Positions 1 through 8,167 of a stretch of DNA of 13,446 nucleotides are shown one piece after another. Within the stretch, counting starts at the first letter, position 1. The number at the start of each line of letters is the position of its first letter. The DNA is from Candidatus Woesearchaeota archaeon (lineage in GTDB: Archaea > Nanobdellota > Nanobdellia > Pacearchaeales > GW2011-AR1): NCBI GenBank assembly GCA_012798335.1, contig JAAZNJ010000043.1, forward strand, positions 1-13,446, read 5' to 3'. Under the pieces are notes generated by a model. The model was not told where the DNA came from. It ran no database searches and was given only the letters and a program-made list of their open reading frames with translations. Made by a program: the position numbers and the translations under genes.

Positions 1-1
1 A

Positions 2-1648
2 ATACCCAAAGATATTGTTCCTGGAAAATATTTAATTAAAGCTTCAGTTTATTATAGTAATTTAGAACAGAAATCCCTACAAGCGAGTTCTATTGCATAT
101 ATTTCTGTTCAATATCCTTTCTTTAAAAGAAAATTATTTGGAATTTCAATGGGCTTTTATTTTGGGGGATTTTTATTTATCTTACTCATCATAGAATTTA
201 TCTTTTTAAGAAGATGGCTTGAAAATAATAAAAAGAGATTTAAAGTCAAAGTTGAATTTAATAAACTACCTTCATTTTCCTCCTCTTCTATCTTTATTGG
301 AAAAGTAGCTGAAACAGAAGTAAGGACATTCTTGGATTTGAATAAATTACAAATGCATACACTTATTGCAGGTTCAACAGGTAGCGGAAAAACTATTGTG
401 GCTCAAGGGATAATTGAAGAAGCTTTATTGCATAAAAAAAGTGTGGTTGTCTTTGATCCTACTGCTCAATGGACTGGATTCTTTAAACCTTCAGAAGATA
501 GGAAAATGCTAAATCGATATAAATATTTTGAAATGAAAGTTAAAGATGTAAGGGGTTTTAATGGAACAATAAAAACTATTAGAGATCCTTATGAATTAAT
601 TCATATTGAAGATTATATGAATAAACCAGGAGAGATTACTATATTTGATATTAGTGGTTTATCTCCAAGTCAGATTGATTTAGTCGTTGCTTCTACAATA
701 GAACAAATTTTTAAGTCACAACCTGAAGAAAGTAGAGATTTAAGGACTCTTCTTGTTTATGATGAAGTTCATAGATTACTCCCTAAATTTGGAGGTTCTG
801 GAAAAGGGTTTATACAACTTGAGAGAGGAGCAAGAGAGTTTAGAAAATGGGGAGTTGGTTTAATTTTAATAAGTCAAGTTTTGAGTGATTTCATCGGAGA
901 AATTAAGGCAAATATAGGAACTGAAATTCAGATGGGAACAAGATATGAGGGTGATTTAGAAAGAATCAGTATGAAATATGGAGAAGATATATTAAAATCT
1001 GTTGTTAGAGAACCTATAGGAACAGGGATGGTTGTTAATGCAGAATATAATTCGGGTAAACCTTATTTTGTTTCATTCAGGCCTTTATTACACAGTACAA
1101 AGGGGCTTTCTAAAATTGAATTAAAAAAATATGAAGAATACTTTGAGAAAATAGAGGATTTAGAATTCCAGATATCTAGGTTAGAACACTATGGGGTTGA
1201 TACTTTTGACTTAAAATTAGAATTAAAAATTGCTAAAGATAAAGTTAAAACAGGACAATTCCAAATGGTTGATATATATCTGGAAAGTCTTGTTCCTTCT
1301 ATCGCAAATAACTGGAAAGAATTAAAAAAGTCTCCAGAACACTTAGTTAAAAAGAAAATAAGCAGTTCTGATGTCTTAGGGGGGATTTCTAAGGGTGAAA
1401 AAGATAGGGAAAAATATATTCAAGAAAATAATAAAAACGAGGAATTTTCTTTAGATGAAGAATTAAAAAAAATAAAATTTAACTTAGCAGAAAAGAAAAG
1501 AAGAGGAAAAAATACAGTTAATCTTGAATTAAAATTAAAAGAATTTGAAGAAAAATTAAAATCTCTTGATCAGAAATTTACTAAAGAGGATTTGATTGGA
1601 ATTAAAAAAGAATTAAACTCTCTTATAAGAGATCTAAATAAATTATGA
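2..1648 (+). CDS. Membrane-anchored HerA/FtsK-superfamily ATPase with extracytoplasmic beta-domain, 5'-partial
   Basis: The reading frame is open to the left edge. The ATG at 149 lies inside the membrane segment and has no Shine-Dalgarno, so it is almost certainly not the start. In the 548 visible residues, 1-38 look like the last strands of an Ig/CARDB-like domain, about 46-70 form one transmembrane helix ending in Arg-Arg-Trp, and about 85-370 are a P-loop domain. The Walker A motif GSTGSGKT is at about 124-131. A Walker B-type strand ending in Asp-Glu (LLVYDEVH) is at about 250-257. It is followed by GAREFRKWGVGLILISQ, which is typical of the HerA/DUF87/VirB4-like group. Residues about 376-548 are helical with a degenerate duplicated hairpin. 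Family members are hexameric motors acting on DNA or protein. Here the motor must be cytoplasmic, with an outside domain linked through the membrane. The substrate is unknown. It probably shares a transcript with the coiled-coil gene 45 nt downstream. Confidence 0.85.
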   Translation: MPKDIVPGKYLIKASVYYSNLEQKSLQASSIAYISVQYPFFKRKLFGISMGFYFGGFLFILLIIEFIFLRRWLENNKKRFKVKVEFNKLPSFSSSSIFIGKVAETEVRTFLDLNKLQMHTLIAGSTGSGKTIVAQGIIEEALLHKKSVVVFDPTAQWTGFFKPSEDRKMLNRYKYFEMKVKDVRGFNGTIKTIRDPYELIHIEDYMNKPGEITIFDISGLSPSQIDLVVASTIEQIFKSQPEESRDLRTLLVYDEVHRLLPKFGGSGKGFIQLERGAREFRKWGVGLILISQVLSDFIGEIKANIGTEIQMGTRYEGDLERISMKYGEDILKSVVREPIGTGMVVNAEYNSGKPYFVSFRPLLHSTKGLSKIELKKYEEYFEKIEDLEFQISRLEHYGVDTFDLKLELKIAKDKVKTGQFQMVDIYLESLVPSIANNWKELKKSPEHLVKKKISSSDVLGGISKGEKDREKYIQENNKNEEFSLDEELKKIKFNLAEKKRRGKNTVNLELKLKEFEEKLKSLDQKFTKEDLIGIKKELNSLIRDLNKL

Positions 1649-1681
1649 AAAGGTATATTAACTCAAGTTTTTTACTATTTG

Positions 1682-1688
1682 AAGGAGG
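1682..1688 (+). promoter_or_regulatory. Shine-Dalgarno for the coiled-coil gene
   Basis: AAGGAGG lies 5 nt before the ATG at 1694, an ideal ribosome binding site. It fixes the start at 1694 and rules out the in-frame TTG at 1679, which would place the site inside the coding region. It also contrasts with the leaderless-looking genes elsewhere in the window, and fits an internal operon gene. Confidence 0.85.
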
Positions 1689-1693
1689 AAAAA

Positions 1694-3268
1694 ATGTTCA
1701 AATTTTTAAAAAATAAGAATCTTAACCCTCCAGATATAGGAGAAGAAGACTCTTCAGAAATAGTAGAAGAAAAGGAGGATAGCCCATTTAATTTTTCTAA
1801 AGACGATGAAAATTTAGACACAGAAAAGAAAAAAAAAGGAAAGTTTAGTATTAAAACAGGGAAAAAAGATGAAATTGATAGATTAGATGTAATCGAGAAT
1901 AAAAAATCTAATTTTAAATCAAATAGTTCTGATAAAAGCATTCAGTATAATCCTGAACTTTCAGATGTTTTAACACAAAAAAATAGCTTGGAAATAGAAA
2001 AAATATCTGCTAAACTAGAAATTATTAATTCTTTGATTAATGCTTTTGATGAAAGATTTTCCTTAATAAATCAACAGTTAGGGGAAGTAAGAGCAGCTAC
2101 TGTTTCTAATGAAAAAAATCTTTCCCTTTTTGATTTGGATGCAAAAAAAGTTATAGAAGTTGTTAAAGAATTAGACCCAAGCAAACTTTCAGAAAGTTAT
2201 CAAAAAGTTAATTTAAAGGTTGAGACTCTTTCTGAAAAGTTAGAATCTTATTCCCAGTTTTTAAATTCTTTAACTGAAGACATAAAAGAAATAAAAAGAA
2301 AAGCTAATCTTTTTGAAGGAACAGATGCATTACTTAAACTTAATGAGGATGTTAAAAAAGATTTGATTGAAATACAAAAGGTTAATAATCATGTTAGAAT
2401 GAATGCAGATAAGTCTGAACAAATCTTTATAGAGTTAAGTAAAAAATCAAAAGAAGATGAGACTATTAAAGAAAGAATTCTTAATTTGGAAAGTTCTTTT
2501 GCGAATATTTCAAAAAATTTTAAAAAAATTAATTTAATACAAAGTCAATCGCTTAATATAAAAGATTTTAACGATTTTAAGGTAACAACTAAAGTTCAAT
2601 TAGAATCTATAAAAAATGATCTTTTAGAATTAGACAAATTAAAAGATGAAAATAGTAAATTATTTGTTTCATTAGAAAAAATAATTAATATGGAGAAAAA
2701 AAATGAAGAGAGTATCACTCTAATCTCAAAAGAAAGGTATGATAACTGGGAGAAAAAAATTAAAGAGAATGAAAATAAAATTAATTCTATTTTAACACTT
2801 CTGGAAAAAATGGCAATTGAGATTAATAAACTAAAATCTGGTTTTTGGACTAATCTTGGAAAAGAAAAAAAGATATCTGAAAATCTTCTTAATAAACCTC
2901 AAATTAATTCTTTAAACCCTCTTTTTTCTGAATCAGAAAGACAGATTGAAATCCTTGTACAAGAAGGAGAAAAATTTTTATTGAACAATGAATTAATGAA
3001 GGCTGTAGAAGTTTATCAAAAAATTCTAGGTTTATACAGCCCTATAAAAGACACTGCTTTAAACTTATATGACCCTTCTAACCCTATAAAAGACACTGCT
3101 TTGGGATTATATCACACGATATTAAATTTTTATGATAACTTAATTAGATTTTTAGCTAAAAATTCTTTCACTAATGAAACAAATCAAACTAAATCCTTAA
3201 ATGAACCTTTATCAGAAACAGAAAGTCAGATCCCTCTTAAAAAGTTTAAGAAATTAAGTGATTATTAA
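1694..3268 (+). CDS. Long coiled-coil protein with C-terminal TPR-like helical hairpin
   Basis: The protein has 524 residues from the ATG set by the Shine-Dalgarno. It has no signal peptide or membrane helix, so it is predicted cytoplasmic. Residues 1-85 are charged and low-complexity (Asp/Glu, then Lys runs), probably disordered. Residues about 95-385 are heptad-rich helix typical of an extended coiled coil. Residues about 412-488 form a helical hairpin of TPR character (EKFLLNNELMKAVEVYQKIL) that contains a 14-residue tandem repeat beginning PIKDTAL. The last ~35 residues are polar. It follows the membrane ATPase by 45 nt in the same direction, so it is a candidate scaffold or adaptor for that motor. 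It has the general look of long coiled-coil proteins found in DPANN-like archaea, but no named family is recognised with confidence and the function is unknown. Confidence 0.85.
   Translation: MFKFLKNKNLNPPDIGEEDSSEIVEEKEDSPFNFSKDDENLDTEKKKKGKFSIKTGKKDEIDRLDVIENKKSNFKSNSSDKSIQYNPELSDVLTQKNSLEIEKISAKLEIINSLINAFDERFSLINQQLGEVRAATVSNEKNLSLFDLDAKKVIEVVKELDPSKLSESYQKVNLKVETLSEKLESYSQFLNSLTEDIKEIKRKANLFEGTDALLKLNEDVKKDLIEIQKVNNHVRMNADKSEQIFIELSKKSKEDETIKERILNLESSFANISKNFKKINLIQSQSLNIKDFNDFKVTTKVQLESIKNDLLELDKLKDENSKLFVSLEKIINMEKKNEESITLISKERYDNWEKKIKENENKINSILTLLEKMAIEINKLKSGFWTNLGKEKKISENLLNKPQINSLNPLFSESERQIEILVQEGEKFLLNNELMKAVEVYQKILGLYSPIKDTALNLYDPSNPIKDTALGLYHTILNFYDNLIRFLAKNSFTNETNQTKSLNEPLSETESQIPLKKFKKLSDY
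3040..3123 (+). repeat. In-frame tandem duplication, 42-nt period
   Basis: A 21-nt stretch beginning ccctataaaagacactg occurs identically at 3040-3060 and 3082-3102. The second half of each 42-nt unit has diverged but keeps 'ttatat'. The duplication adds 14 residues (PIKDTALNLYDPSN followed by PIKDTALGLYHTIL) in the loop between two helices of the C-terminal hairpin. An exact match at DNA level means the event is recent or under selection. Confidence 0.85.
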
Positions 3269-6200
3269 TCCTTCAATTTATTTTCTATACTTTTTATCTT
3301 TTTTTCAAACTCTTTTTCTTTTAGAGAGTTATTTTCAAAAAATTCTTTTTTGTTTTCTTTATTGCTTAAGAAGTCTAAAATTTCAGAACGATTATTTAGC
3401 CTTTTAAACATAACAATTATAATTATAGTCAAAACAATTAAAGAGAAAATAATTAAAGAGAGATAGATAAGTGCTAAATAGGAATCATCAAAATTCCTTC
3501 CTTTTTCTAGAGAATTCATAACTTTGTCCAAACAAGCATCAATCTCTTTTATTTTTTCTCCAGCATTTATATACTCTTCGCTGTTTATTTGATCCTTTGC
3601 TTCTTCTATCATTTCTGAACATACTACTAATTCTTTTTTTGTTTTATCTTCTGTTATTTTTCCTTTTATGTAGTCCACTCTTTCATACACCCTTGTAATT
3701 TCTCTTTGGAGGTAATCTAATGTGCTAAGAATTATTATTTTTCCTTCTTTCTGTTTAATCAATTCGTTAGAATTCAAATTATAAATAAAATCTAATTCTT
3801 GAATTGGAGCTGTTATTAAAAATTTAATATCAAAACTTGTTGACTCTCCTACATTTAAAGAGGATACTCTTTTTGGAATTATAGAATAAAAAAGAGGATC
3901 AATACCCTCTAAAGATAAAGAAAGATTTGTTAAATTTATCGTTCCAATATTATTTACATTCAATGTTACTGTTTTTGGGGTGCTTCTTAGTAAATAAACA
4001 GTTTTATTTACATCCATCTCTAAATTTGCTATTCCTTCTTTAATTGGATTTATTCCTTCACCCCTTTCTGAATGGATTACCTTTTCTGTTCTTGGAGTTG
4101 TTGAAAATATTTTAAATGCTCCTGCTGTTTCTGTTTTAGAGTATCTTCCTAAAAAAGTTATTTTAACTTGCCCTACATAATTAGTAGATGGTGAATAATA
4201 TTTTTCTAAAGGGGCTGAGCCCACAGCAAAAGTTTCTCCTCCAGAATCTAATAACTCCCCATTATCTACTCTTGTTAAATTCCAACTAAGAGTTAAATCT
4301 GTTGGGTTACTTCCTTTGTTTTCACAGATTACTGATATATTTAATTTGTTTATAACGGGGTTTATAACATTAATATCTCTAATATCAAATAATGCTCCAA
4401 CTAAATTAAAAAAACTATTTGCATAATAACTTATTAAATCTTTTGTTGCATTTACTCTAACCTCCATTTTTCCGGTTGTCTGTAAGAGGGGAATGTAATA
4501 AGTGTAATTATAAATTCCATTTTCTTTTAAAATCATGCTTACAGGACCCATAATCAAATTTCCAATAGAGTCATAAATTGAGATTTTTACTTCATCTGCA
4601 TTTACGTTAAGACCTTTATTTTTAAAATTAGCTTCAGCATAATAAAAATCTCCTGCTTGAACCTCAGGATAACCTTCAATACTTACTTGATATCCTCCCC
4701 CTATATCTGAATCAACCTTAATAGTATAATTTGGACTTGTCCAAGAATCTCCATACTCATCTGTATAGACAATACTAAAATTGTAATCTCCTTTGTTTAT
4801 AGGAGCAGATAAAAACCAGCTTACATTTTTTGACGAATTATATGAAATATCTCCTAAAAAAGAATTTTGAGGATATCCTTGTAAGAATTCAAAACTTCCT
4901 GGAATTGTTAAATAAGCATGAACCCCCCTTAAGGAGTCATTTACATTAAGTTCACCATTTATTTTTATAGTATGATATGGAAGAACAATTGGGGGATAAT
5001 CTGCCTTTTGTGAAGAAATATTGGGTGCTCTTATAAAGAAACTTTTCCAATTTAAAGAATCATTCACATTCCCCACTAAATCTTCAGCATAGACTTTATA
5101 TTGATAACTCCCAAAATAACTCGCTATCCAACTCCCATTATAAATTTGAGAAAAATTATCTCTTAAAGTAATATTTGTAAGAGGGGTAGTGTTTATAGAA
5201 ATCCAAACTTTTTTAACCAAAAGGTTATCTGAAACATTTGCATAAAAATAAGTCTCTTTCCCAGAATAAATATCTTCTTCTGTCCAAAAATCAAAAATTT
5301 CAGGTGGTATTGGATCTGAAATACTTCTAACATAAAAGGGATTTGCAGAGCTATTTGTGTTTTCTATCAATCCATCACTTACTTTAATTGTTAAATAATA
5401 ATCTCCATATAACCCTGAAGTATCCCAAGAATAAGAACAATTATTTTTTGTTGAAGTTAGAAGGTCGTTATCAGTGCAAAATTGGGTTAAATTAAGATTT
5501 GAATTTATAACATTCTCAGTTGAATTTGGTGTTAGTCCATAATAGATTTTGCCGGATAAATTGTCATTATCTACATCACTTACATTAAATTTTATAAGAT
5601 ATTCCCCTTGACTCTGATCTATTATTTCTCCCCCATTTGGTTGAATTATACTTATTAAAGGAGGACGATTTATATAAAAATAACTCTTGTTTATCTCAGA
5701 GCAATTAGATCTATCACAAACAGTAACAAAAAAAGGAGTTATTTTAGATCCAGAATTATCTACAGTGTAAGAACATTCTAAAGGTTTTGCGTTGGAGTAG
5801 GGTGTTGAACAGAAAGTTTTATCAACACACCCAGAAATTGAAATTTTATTTGAACTGCAAATATAAAGGGCTCCTTCATCTCCTTCAAGATCTTCCCAAT
5901 CTATATCAAATACTACCTGTTCCCCCAAATATTTAAAGTTTGTTAAATTTGTATTTGTTGAAATATTAATTATTGTTGGAACAGCATTTGAAGTATAATC
6001 GATTATTAATTTTGGTCTGTAAGAGATATTTGAAGAATCAGAAGAAATTAATTCTCTTCTTTCTCCAGTTTTTGCATCTGTTGAGATTAAGATTATTCCA
6101 TAATTTGGATAAGACCCATTAATCCACCCTCTAACAGTGTTTGTTATTGTAAAATTATAAGAAGAAGAAAGATTAGAAAAAAGAACAGAATCTATCTCTT

Positions 6201-6642
6201 CAGCATAATCTCCCCCACCATTTTCCCATAACATTGTAGAAGTTTTATTACTCCATGTTGTTTCTAATTCTTCCCAAGGTGAAGTTAATCTATATGCTTT
6301 TACAGTGAAATTATCCATTGTTGAAGAATAAGATACAAATAAATTTAGTTTTGCATTTAAAATAGTGCCTGGAGGGATAGAACTTGTATTAAACTGGATT
6401 AAACTTCTAAACTCCCCTGATGCAGAATCTTTTCCAATACTAAGAATTGCTACATTCCCGTAATTAATTTCATTTGAACTTTGTTTAATATAAGTGTCTT
6501 TTCCTTCTGTTGAATCCGGTTGATATTCATAAATATTAAATCCTATAAACCTCCAATTTATAAATAATAAAGAAAGAATGGATATGATCAAAATTATAAT
6601 AACCTCACAGATTATAATAATTTTTTTATTTCTCTTTTTCAT
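3265..6642 (-). CDS. DNRLRE-domain, multi-Ig/CARDB surface protein with C-terminal membrane anchor
   Basis: The protein has 1125 residues. Residues 7-30 are a strongly hydrophobic signal-anchor after a Lys/Arg-rich start. Residues about 48-216 are a DNRLRE-type beta domain (DTYIKQSS, then RSLIQFN, SPWEE...TW, VRGWINGS, YRPKLIIDYT). About 220-326 is an Ig-like domain with paired cysteines (262, 272, 278, 290, 309, 314). About 327-438, 445-538 and 540-642 are further Ig-like domains. About 649-747, 750-847 and 866-975 look like CARDB/NEW3-type domains. About 976-1050 is a helical hairpin, 1054-1079 a second membrane helix, and 1080-1125 a charged cytoplasmic tail. About 35 Asn-X-Ser/Thr sequons lie almost entirely in the ectodomain, consistent with glycosylation. 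A role in adhesion, cell-cell contact or the envelope is likely; the ligand is unknown. The stop overlaps the stop of the convergent coiled-coil gene within the shared TTAA at 3265-3268. Confidence 0.87.
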   Translation of the reverse strand: MKKRNKKIIIICEVIIILIISILSLLFINWRFIGFNIYEYQPDSTEGKDTYIKQSSNEINYGNVAILSIGKDSASGEFRSLIQFNTSSIPPGTILNAKLNLFVSYSSTMDNFTVKAYRLTSPWEELETTWSNKTSTMLWENGGGDYAEEIDSVLFSNLSSSYNFTITNTVRGWINGSYPNYGIILISTDAKTGERRELISSDSSNISYRPKLIIDYTSNAVPTIINISTNTNLTNFKYLGEQVVFDIDWEDLEGDEGALYICSSNKISISGCVDKTFCSTPYSNAKPLECSYTVDNSGSKITPFFVTVCDRSNCSEINKSYFYINRPPLISIIQPNGGEIIDQSQGEYLIKFNVSDVDNDNLSGKIYYGLTPNSTENVINSNLNLTQFCTDNDLLTSTKNNCSYSWDTSGLYGDYYLTIKVSDGLIENTNSSANPFYVRSISDPIPPEIFDFWTEEDIYSGKETYFYANVSDNLLVKKVWISINTTPLTNITLRDNFSQIYNGSWIASYFGSYQYKVYAEDLVGNVNDSLNWKSFFIRAPNISSQKADYPPIVLPYHTIKINGELNVNDSLRGVHAYLTIPGSFEFLQGYPQNSFLGDISYNSSKNVSWFLSAPINKGDYNFSIVYTDEYGDSWTSPNYTIKVDSDIGGGYQVSIEGYPEVQAGDFYYAEANFKNKGLNVNADEVKISIYDSIGNLIMGPVSMILKENGIYNYTYYIPLLQTTGKMEVRVNATKDLISYYANSFFNLVGALFDIRDINVINPVINKLNISVICENKGSNPTDLTLSWNLTRVDNGELLDSGGETFAVGSAPLEKYYSPSTNYVGQVKITFLGRYSKTETAGAFKIFSTTPRTEKVIHSERGEGINPIKEGIANLEMDVNKTVYLLRSTPKTVTLNVNNIGTINLTNLSLSLEGIDPLFYSIIPKRVSSLNVGESTSFDIKFLITAPIQELDFIYNLNSNELIKQKEGKIIILSTLDYLQREITRVYERVDYIKGKITEDKTKKELVVCSEMIEEAKDQINSEEYINAGEKIKEIDACLDKVMNSLEKGRNFDDSYLALIYLSLIIFSLIVLTIIIIVMFKRLNNRSEILDFLSNKENKKEFFENNSLKEKEFEKKIKSIENKLKD
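3291..3305 (+). terminator. Possible T-tract terminator of the ATPase/coiled-coil operon
   Basis: T-rich sequence including a seven-T run (3299-3305) follows the coiled-coil stop codon by about 25-35 nt. Archaeal RNA polymerase terminates at such tracts. The tract lies inside the 3' end of the convergent gene, so coding bias could also produce it. Confidence 0.3.
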
Positions 6643-6659
6643 TTAACTTTAAATAAAAC

Positions 6660-6687
6660 TTAATATTTAAGATTTGCTTTTTATAAA
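6660..6687 (-). promoter_or_regulatory. Candidate promoter of the DNRLRE surface protein (two TATA-like boxes)
   Basis: On the minus strand, TTAAATAT (6663-6670) is centred about 25 nt before the ATG, the geometry of a leaderless start. TTTATAAA (6680-6687) is the better TATA match and would give a leader of about 15 nt. No Shine-Dalgarno is present, which slightly favours the nearer box. Either way the gene can be transcribed independently of gatB upstream. Confidence 0.5.
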
Positions 6688-6702
6688 GGGAGAATCGATT
6701 TT

Positions 6703-8067
6703 TTATTCTTTTATCTCTTTAATTAATATCTCTTTTGCTAATCTAAAATCTGCTCTTTTATCTGTTTTTTGCATTACTATTCCAATTAAGAAATTTAATG
6801 CTTCTTTTTTTCCGGATTTATAATCATTTATTACTTGGGGATTTTCTTTTATTACTATATTACAAATATCTTCAATTTCTTTTTCTGAATCAATTTTATG
6901 ATTGGATTTTGCTAATTCTAATGGAGAAAATGAATTTGGAATAAACTGGTTTAATATTTCCTTTGCCTTTAATTCTGTTATCTTTTTTTCTTTTATTAAT
7001 TGTAATAACTCTATGAAATGTTTTGGGTTTATATTAACTTCTTCTAATTCTTTCTTTGAATAATTTAAAACTCTTAACAATTCTATCACAATCCATTTAG
7101 AAGCTAAATCTACATCAGCATTTTTTATAACTTCTTCAAAAAATTCAGCTATGTCTATATTTTTAATTAATATTTCCGCATATTTTTTTTCAACATGATA
7201 TTCTTTTATTATTTTTTCTAATTTTTCTAAAGGGGTTTCAGGAATGGATTCTTTTATTTTTTTAATATCTTCTCTTTTTATTATTAAAGTTGGTAGATCA
7301 GGTTCTGAAATAAATCTATAATCATCTGCTTCTTCTTTTTCCCTCATTTTTATGGTTTTATTTTCTGCTTCATCAAACCTTCTTGTTTCCTGTATTTTAA
7401 CTGGTTCTTTTTTTTGTCTTATTATTTCATATTCTATTGCAGAAAAAATGTTTTTTATTGAATTAACATTTTTTACTTCAACTCTTTTTCCATTAATTTC
7501 TGGAAGAGAAATATTAACATCGGCTTTTATTCCTGCGTTTTTTTCTAAACATTTTATATAACTTAAAGTTGTTATTAACTGTTTTAACCATTCTACTACT
7601 TGATTTGATGAAGAAAAATCAGGTTCAGTAACAATTTCAATTAAAGGAGAACCTGAACGATTATAATCTATTTCCCCTGTTTCAGGATTCCAAGAAGCAG
7701 GATCTTCCTCTAGATGAACTTCTTTTATCCTTATCCCTAAAAATTTTCCATCAATCCCTGTTGGTGTAGAATATGGGCCTGATAATGTGTTTTGATATCC
7801 TTTAGGTAAGTCTGGCCAATCATAGTGTTTTCTTTTCCATACAAGTTTTTCATTAACCTTACATCCTAATAGGATTGCAATTTGTATAGACTTTTTTATT
7901 GCTTCAAAGTTAGGTAATAATGGCTTTGATCCTGGTTGTCCTGTACATGTTGGGCAGATATTTGTATTTGGTTTTATTTCTTTTAATCCGTGACTCGTTT
8001 TACACTTACAGAAAAGCTTTTCTTTTGTATTTAGATAACCATGTACTTCTAACCCAATTTTTACCAT
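6703..8067 (-). CDS. gatB: Aspartyl/glutamyl-tRNA amidotransferase subunit B
   Basis: GatB is the kinase/transamidase subunit of GatCAB. It phosphorylates the side chain of mischarged Asp-tRNAAsn (or Glu-tRNAGln) and converts it to the amide with ammonia from GatA. The 454-residue protein is full length. It starts directly with the family motif IGLEVHGYL. The zinc-type cysteines are C20, C22, C38 and C41, with NICPTCTGQPGSKPLL around the second pair. Also present are YDWPDLPKGYQ (about 82-92), VHLEEDP (117-123), DYNRSGSPLIEIVTEPD (134-150) and ADDYRFISEPDLP (247-259). The C-terminal YqeY-like tRNA-binding domain ends with VIKENPQVINDYKSGK and a GIVMQKT segment. It is divergent from gatD, with 100 nt between the two starts. 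Partner genes gatA and gatC are not in the window, which is unusual because the three are often clustered. Confidence 0.95.
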   Translation of the reverse strand: MVKIGLEVHGYLNTKEKLFCKCKTSHGLKEIKPNTNICPTCTGQPGSKPLLPNFEAIKKSIQIAILLGCKVNEKLVWKRKHYDWPDLPKGYQNTLSGPYSTPTGIDGKFLGIRIKEVHLEEDPASWNPETGEIDYNRSGSPLIEIVTEPDFSSSNQVVEWLKQLITTLSYIKCLEKNAGIKADVNISLPEINGKRVEVKNVNSIKNIFSAIEYEIIRQKKEPVKIQETRRFDEAENKTIKMREKEEADDYRFISEPDLPTLIIKREDIKKIKESIPETPLEKLEKIIKEYHVEKKYAEILIKNIDIAEFFEEVIKNADVDLASKWIVIELLRVLNYSKKELEEVNINPKHFIELLQLIKEKKITELKAKEILNQFIPNSFSPLELAKSNHKIDSEKEIEDICNIVIKENPQVINDYKSGKKEALNFLIGIVMQKTDKRADFRLAKEILIKEIKE

Positions 8068-8084
8068 TCTTTATAATACTCTTT

Positions 8085-8100
8085 TTTATTTATTAATTTA
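8085..8100 (-). promoter_or_regulatory. Candidate leaderless promoter of gatB
   Basis: The minus-strand sequence TAAATTAATAAATAAA is centred about 25 nt before the gatB ATG. It has TATA character but the region is A+T-rich throughout, so support is mainly positional. The nearer ATTATAAAG is too close to the ATG to act as its TATA box. Confidence 0.35.
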
Positions 8101-8140
8101 ATCTTTATTCTTTTTTATTCATTTTTTATTTGGATAAATT

Positions 8141-8146
8141 TTTATA
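8141..8146 (+). promoter_or_regulatory. TATA box of gatD
   Basis: TTTATA, in the context aaatttttatacttc, is centred about 25 nt before the ATG at 8168. Transcription would begin at or very near that ATG. This supports a leaderless mRNA and argues against the upstream in-frame TTG at 8153, which would lie before the predicted transcription start. Confidence 0.55.
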
Positions 8147-8167
8147 CTTCTTTTGGATATTAAGATT

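Noticed and set aside
149..151. ATG as the true start of the HerA-like ATPase
   Set aside because: The frame is open for 49 codons upstream to the window edge with protein-like beta-strand content, and the ATG lies within the membrane helix with no binding site before it.
1679..1693. TTG start for the coiled-coil protein
   Set aside because: The Shine-Dalgarno at 1682-1688 lies downstream of the TTG and serves the ATG at 1694.
1675..1941. Minus-strand 88-codon frame opposite the coiled-coil gene start
   Set aside because: It is a Ser/Phe/Leu-rich mirror of a Lys/Glu/Asp-rich coding frame, with no promoter or recognisable domain.
7352..7561. Plus-strand 69-codon frame inside gatB
   Set aside because: It is a shadow of the antisense gatB coding sequence, which is supported by strong family motifs.
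8153..8167. TTG start for GatD
   Set aside because: The TATA box at 8141-8146 is only about 10 nt upstream of it, so transcription should begin near the ATG at 8168. The extra five residues match no family feature.
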